Assembly: GCA_903866395.1 (NCBI GenBank)
Contig: CAIPNM010000043.1
Span: forward strand, 1-43,485
Reading direction: 5' to 3'
Source: an uncultured bacterium
GTDB taxonomy: Bacteria > Pseudomonadota > Gammaproteobacteria > Burkholderiales > Burkholderiaceae_E
DNA: 43,485 nt
The notes beneath the pieces are model-generated. The model ran no database searches, was not told the origin of the DNA, and was given only the letters and a program-made list of their open reading frames with translations. Position numbers and translations under genes: made by a program. Shown one piece after another: positions 42,830-43,485 of the stretch (the stretch's first letter is position 1; each line of letters starts with the position of its first letter).

Positions 42830-43485
42830 TCAGCCAGCTTCGGGGCCCCGGGCAATGGGGCGTGCAGGGTCCGCGCACCACTCGCTCCATGATCCCGGAT
42901 AGAGGCTTGCGCCGGTGAGGCCCGCGTGCTCCATGGCAAGCAGGTTGTGGCAGGCGCTGACACCGGAGCCACAGCTGTGCACCACCGAGGCGGGATTTCG
43001 GCCCGCGAGGAGTGCCGTGAATTCCTCGCGCAGTACCTCGGCCGGTTTGAAGCGCCCGTCGGGTCGCAGGTTGAGCTGCAATGGCCGGTTGACCGCGCCG
43101 GGGATATGCCCGCCCACGGGGTCAAGCGGTTCGGTGTCGCCGCGCCAGCGTTCGGGCGCACGCGCATCAATCACCAGTCGTTCGCGTCGCGGCTGATCGT
43201 CGAGCAGTTCCCGGGCGGTGACCCCGGTTGCGAGCGGTGGGTTTGCCGACAGCGTGCCAAGCGCCTGACCCACCGGCACCTCGGCGGTCACCGGGTAGCC
43301 GGCAGCGCGCCAGGCTCGGAAGCCACCATCGAGAACGGCGACCGCTTCGTGCCCCAGCCAGCGGGCGAGCCACCACAGCCGACCCGCAAAGCCGCCGGTA
43401 TCGGCGTCGTAGACAACCAGCTGCCGTCCGTCGGACAGCCCGAGGGATTGCAGGCGTGCCCGCAACAGGGTGGGGTCGGGCAACG
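42830..43485 (-). CDS. Rhodanese-type sulfurtransferase (SseA/TST-like), 5' end outside window
   Basis: The frame is open to the right edge (217 visible codons; the apparent start at 43483 is an internal TTG, not a real start), so the first part of rhodanese domain 1 is missing. Visible: end of domain 1 (LGLSDGRQLVVYDADTGGFA, RLWWLARWLGHEAVAVLDGG) and complete domain 2 with VIDARAPERWRGDTEPLDP, GHIPGAVN and the active-site loop HSCGSGVSACHNLLAMEHAG. The CGSGVSA loop is the 3-mercaptopyruvate-type (CG[S/T]G[V]T) rather than the basic thiosulfate-type loop. It transfers sulfane sulfur from mercaptopyruvate or thiosulfate to an acceptor. Confidence 0.92.
   Translation of the reverse strand, partial: LPDPTLLRARLQSLGLSDGRQLVVYDADTGGFAGRLWWLARWLGHEAVAVLDGGFRAWRAAGYPVTAEVPVGQALGTLSANPPLATGVTARELLDDQPRRERLVIDARAPERWRGDTEPLDPVGGHIPGAVNRPLQLNLRPDGRFKPAEVLREEFTALLAGRNPASVVHSCGSGVSACHNLLAMEHAGLTGASLYPGSWSEWCADPARPIARGPEAG

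Noticed and set aside
1-43485. tRNA, rRNA, riboswitch, transposase or integrase genes, attachment sites and foreign-looking islands
   Set aside because: None recognised on reading both strands; base and codon use look uniform, so no evidence of recent transfer.

Overview
The window is a GC-rich bacterial chromosome segment with densely packed genes. No gene-free stretch exceeds about 230 bases, and I see no rRNA, tRNA, insertion sequence, phage gene or CRISPR array. The gene set points to a betaproteobacterium, most likely Burkholderiales. The grounds are the BPSS1780-family membrane protein next to an APH-type homoserine kinase and polA, a HemJ-type protoporphyrinogen oxidase, and Gram-negative envelope genes (lptE, lapB, murJ). 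This placement is inferred from family knowledge, not from a search.

Left part (1-14.3 kb) is core housekeeping. On the plus strand lie the 3' part of lapB, a ComEA-like helix-hairpin-helix protein and ubiA. On the minus strand are murJ-proC, with rpsT divergent from murJ. A long minus-strand run of eight genes follows in transcription order: leuS, lptE, holA, proA, hemJ, an HCCA-isomerase/DsbA-type gene, an rlmL-like 23S rRNA methyltransferase and a yggS-type PLP protein. Most are separated by fewer than 50 bases.

The middle part (14.45-22.65 kb) is the most interesting: a seven-gene plus-strand operon. It holds an AtzF-type allophanate hydrolase, a Tat-exported solute-binding protein, two permeases and two ATPases of the dipeptide/oligopeptide ABC family, and an FCD-type GntR regulator. 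The last five genes are joined by four consecutive ATGA overlaps. In front of it sits a near-consensus sigma-54 promoter. A perfect palindrome (TTGTATACAA) of the type bound by GntR regulators lies exactly at the predicted transcription start, and an NtrC-like dyad lies in the leader. No urea carboxylase or biuret hydrolase gene is present in the window. I read this as a nitrogen-controlled, substrate-gated uptake and catabolism system for an unidentified ureide- or amide-like nitrogen source.

After it come an IclR regulator and an orphan acetate kinase (2-base gap, good sigma-70 promoter). Opposite these on the minus strand are a ClC chloride transporter and a class III CoA-transferase. Then come a SulP anion transporter without a STAS domain (plus), an MFS transporter (minus) and a UvrD helicase (plus). 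These are followed by an overlapping trio (plus): M48 lipoprotein protease with TPRs, alpha/beta hydrolase, and hydroxypyruvate-isomerase-like TIM barrel.

The right end has BPSS1780-family and thrB on the minus strand, then polA, a Tat-exported dienelactone hydrolase and a ZIP metal transporter on the plus strand. The 3' part of a rhodanese-type sulfurtransferase on the minus strand runs off the right edge.
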